This document shows positions 14,327-16,544 of a stretch of DNA of 16,544 bases, piece by piece. Within the stretch, counting starts at the first letter, position 1, and each line of letters starts with the position of its first letter. The translations under genes and the position numbers were made by a program. This DNA comes from G020348385 sp964580235 (GTDB lineage: Bacteria; Acidobacteriota; Aminicenantia; Aminicenantales; Aminicenantaceae), in assembly GCA_964580235.1 (NCBI GenBank), contig CAZOJY010000084.1, forward strand, positions 1 through 16,544, given 5' to 3'. The notes below the pieces were generated by a model. The model did no database searches and was not told the DNA's origin. It was given only the letters and a program-made list of their open reading frames with translations.

Positions 14327-16171
14327 ATGAAGTTTTTTATTAAAATTGCATTCATCATCATTTTGAATTCCTCTATTTTACTGGCGTTCTCACCCAGCAC
14401 CCTAGCACAGCAAGAGCTTACGATTCCTGAGATGCCGAAAGATAAGCGGATTTGCTTTGCTCTTTACACCGTGCACAACAACATCCTCAAGCTCACTGCT
14501 CAGCTCTATCCTATGGGCAATGTTGACGACATCAAGGTTCATCTTGAAATCCAGAAGAACGGCCGGTGGCAAAGAATCGCCACGACCGAAATCATCTATC
14601 CCGGATTTACAGCGCCTTTCCGGATCGAAAACTGGGATTCCTCCCAAGATATCCCATACAGAGTGGCTCATCAAGAGGCCTGTTTCTATGAAGGGATCAT
14701 CAAGCGTGATCCGGTGGACAAAGAAGAGATCGTTGTCGCAGCGTTCACCGGCAATTCCATCTATCCGGGGCATGGCGGGGACATCCCCAAAAAAGATATC
14801 GTGGACAACCTGAACAGGATCAAGCCAGATTTGTTGTTTTTTTCCGGGGACCAGGTTTATGACCACTCACGGCATTATGCGGCCTGGCTTAAATTCGGGC
14901 GCGATTTTGGAGAAATCATCCGCAACACACCCACCGTCTGCATCCCTGACGACCATGATGTCGGGATGTACAACCTCTGGGGCGCTGGCGGGAAGAAATC
15001 CGCGACACGTGCCGGAAGTGACGGCGGCTACTACATGCCTGTGGAGTATGTCAATGAGGTGGAGCGGGCTCAGACTTCCCATCTGCCTGATCCCTACGAT
15101 CCACGGCCCATCGACCGGGGTATCGGAGTATACTACACGGCATTGACGGTCGGCAGGATCAGCTTTGCCATCCTGGAGGATCGGAAGTTCAAGACAGGCC
15201 CTCAAGGCCTGGTTCCTGAACTGGGTCCACGGTCAGACCATGTCACAGAACCAGACTATGATCCTGAAAGTCTGGACATACCAGAAGCCAATCTTCTGGG
15301 CGACCGCCAACTTAAATTCATCAGGGAATGGGCTGCAGACTGGCATGACTGCGACATGAAAGCGGTCTTATCTCAAACGATATTCTGTGGAGGCGCTCAT
15401 ATTCACGGCAAGGCGGGTTACCGGCTTTTCGCCGATCTGGATTCCAATGGGTGGCCCCAGACTGGCCGGAATAAAGCTCTGGCAGAGATACGCAAAGCCT
15501 TTGCTGTCCACATCGCGGGCGACCAGCACCTGGGCACCGTTTTCCATCACGGCATCGAAGACTGGAATGACGCCGGCTATTCCTTTTGCGTACCGAGCAT
15601 TGCCAATCTCTACCTCCGCTGGTGGGATCCCCTGGAGCCGGGAAAAAACAGGAAACCAGGAGCCCCATCCTATACCGGCGAATTTTTGGATGGATTTGGC
15701 AACAAAGTTACCCTTCTGGCTGTGGCTAATCCATCCAAGGAACCCAACGGAGGAGATAAGCTGACGACCCGCGCCGCTGGATTCGGAATTATCCGATTCA
15801 ACAAGAAAACAAGAGAGATTTCTTTCGAATGCTGGCCGCGGAACGTAGATATCACAGCTTCTGATGCAAGGCCCTATCCCGGGTGGCCCATCACCATCAA
15901 ACAGGAGGACAACTATGCCAAAAAAGCTGTGGCCTATCTGCCCACCCTGGAGATGACAGGAAAAACTGATTCGACGGTCCAGGTCATCGACGAATCAAAC
16001 GAAGAAATCGTTTACACGCTGCGCATCAAAGGAAAATCTTTCAGGCCAAAGGTTTTCAAGAAAGGCCTTTACACGGTTAAAGTCGGCGATGGGGATAATC
16101 CCAAAATTTTGAAACATATAATGGCCAAACCGTCTGACAGCCGCAAGACTCTCAAGGTGGAATTCAAATAA
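14327..16171 (+). CDS. PhoD-like secreted metallophosphatase
   Basis: This is a 614-residue exported phosphoesterase. The start at 14327 is supported by AAGGAG 6 bases upstream and a Sec-type signal peptide (residues 1-29, ending STLAQQ); the upstream in-frame ATG at 14291 lacks both. After an N-terminal beta domain (about residues 30-135) comes the metallophosphatase core: FTGNSIYPG (residue 140 on), FFSGDQVYDH (Asp175, Tyr178), IPDDHDVGMYN (Asp208-Asp211, Asn216), GGAHIHG (near His358) and HIAGDQHLGT (Asp399, His401). These fit the PhoD/alkaline phosphatase D pattern GDxxY, DDHxxxxN and GDxH. A C-terminal beta domain follows from about residue 540. The first motif lacks the Cys that binds iron in Bacillus PhoD. 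A 10-bp palindrome TTAACGTTAA lies at 14280-14289. It is a complete gene and the first intact one after the decayed stretch. Confidence 0.88.
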   Translation: MKFFIKIAFIIILNSSILLAFSPSTLAQQELTIPEMPKDKRICFALYTVHNNILKLTAQLYPMGNVDDIKVHLEIQKNGRWQRIATTEIIYPGFTAPFRIENWDSSQDIPYRVAHQEACFYEGIIKRDPVDKEEIVVAAFTGNSIYPGHGGDIPKKDIVDNLNRIKPDLLFFSGDQVYDHSRHYAAWLKFGRDFGEIIRNTPTVCIPDDHDVGMYNLWGAGGKKSATRAGSDGGYYMPVEYVNEVERAQTSHLPDPYDPRPIDRGIGVYYTALTVGRISFAILEDRKFKTGPQGLVPELGPRSDHVTEPDYDPESLDIPEANLLGDRQLKFIREWAADWHDCDMKAVLSQTIFCGGAHIHGKAGYRLFADLDSNGWPQTGRNKALAEIRKAFAVHIAGDQHLGTVFHHGIEDWNDAGYSFCVPSIANLYLRWWDPLEPGKNRKPGAPSYTGEFLDGFGNKVTLLAVANPSKEPNGGDKLTTRAAGFGIIRFNKKTREISFECWPRNVDITASDARPYPGWPITIKQEDNYAKKAVAYLPTLEMTGKTDSTVQVIDESNEEIVYTLRIKGKSFRPKVFKKGLYTVKVGDGDNPKILKHIMAKPSDSRKTLKVEFK

Positions 16172-16214
16172 GCATACACAGTGATTTTTTCACGACGACA
16201 TGAGGCTTGGTTTT

Positions 16215-16466
16215 CTAGCTTATCCTATTGCTGCCAATATGAAACCGATTGGAAATATTATCAAAAAGACAGAGAAATACGCCATCTTGAAGAATTGGAT
16301 TGGTTGGGATATCTGAGAGAGGTAGGAATATATCTGCCACTATAGGATCATAGTAATAGCCTCTATATCTAGAAATTTCCTCCAGAGCCTTTTTTATTCC
16401 AAGCGCGGGACGGTACGGCCGAGGAGAATGGATTGCCCATGTGGATTCCAAGGCCCGCTGGCGCAT
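16215..16466 (-). pseudogene. HD-GYP phosphodiesterase C-terminal fragment
   Basis: On the minus strand an 83-codon frame begins at ATG 16466, just after an in-frame TAG. Its first 48 residues (to about 16323) resemble the end of an HD-GYP cyclic-di-GMP phosphodiesterase domain: SPRPYRPALGIKKALEEI followed by RGYYYDPIVADIF, matching the family pattern HRPYRPALGIxKALEEI and YDPxVVDAC. The catalytic HD and GYP motifs that should lie upstream are absent from this frame. The remaining 36 residues (from PLSDIPTNPIL on) show no resemblance I can name. It is a broken piece and probably not expressed. The rest of 16172-16544 shows no other gene. Confidence 0.6.
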
Positions 16467-16544
16467 GAGAAAATTATTTATCTGCTAATTTAACCTGGAT
16501 AATTCATGTGCGAGCTTAAAATCAAGGGACACGTTACCGGAAAT

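Noticed and set aside
14402..14866. 154-codon open frame on the minus strand
   Set aside because: Antisense of the PhoD-like gene; no start signals or recognisable motifs.
1..16544. CRISPR array, tRNA, rRNA or transposase gene
   Set aside because: No spaced direct repeats, no tRNA cloverleaf or rRNA sequence and no transposase motif were seen on either strand.

Overview
The window is a 16.5 kb metagenome-style scaffold with a 100-N assembly gap at 4463-4562. It comes from a diderm (outer-membrane) bacterium. Several features recall Acidobacteriota and the Aminicenantes group: a PadR regulator coupled to a duplicated MacB/FtsX permease with no ATPase, a secreted 6-bladed beta-propeller protein carrying the FGKHGQGPGEI hallmark, a TonB-dependent receptor with a carboxypeptidase-like regulatory domain, and a bacterial inositol-3-phosphate synthase. 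This placement is an inference from gene content; there is no rRNA or marker gene here. No tRNA, rRNA, CRISPR array or transposase gene was seen.

Layout. (1) 1-4346, plus strand: an ABC exporter operon (ATPase missing its 5' end, 580-aa polytopic permease, 112-aa two-helix membrane protein), followed by a secreted beta-propeller protein and a 97-aa membrane protein. (2) 4445-8234, minus strand: a zinc-type CDF cation exporter, then padR and its overlapping permease gene. The padR promoter is near consensus and overlaps a 14-bp tandem repeat that may be its operator. The permease gene is interrupted by the N gap, but its conserved C-terminal tail (SLRSE, then stop) reappears on the far side, so the scaffold join looks sound. 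(3) 8385-9482, plus strand: a YkvI-like membrane protein. (4) 9483-9997: a 515-bp intergenic region with the best non-coding signal in the window. It holds a foldable three-way-junction RNA candidate, promoter-like sequences on both strands, two minus-strand terminator-like hairpins and a duplicated A-tract/TATAGA module just upstream of the inositol-3-phosphate synthase gene. (5) 9998-11311: inositol-3-phosphate synthase. (6) 11336-14200: a decaying stretch containing a collapsed uroporphyrinogen-decarboxylase-family remnant, a 104-bp inverted-repeat element, an apparently intact membrane protein plus winged-helix regulator pair, a truncated amidohydrolase, and a TonB-dependent receptor that has lost its middle. 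(7) 14327-16171: a secreted PhoD-like metallophosphatase. (8) 16215-16466, minus strand: a fragment resembling the end of an HD-GYP phosphodiesterase.

Functionally the window mixes envelope transport (two ABC-type permease systems, a CDF exporter, a YkvI-like carrier), secreted or periplasmic proteins (beta-propeller, phosphatase, amidohydrolase remnant) and inositol phosphate synthesis. The most interesting points are the intergenic RNA candidate upstream of inositol-3-phosphate synthase, the inverted repeat that appears to have replaced the 5' end and start codon of a membrane-protein gene, and the run of genes that each kept their start but lost their middle or end.
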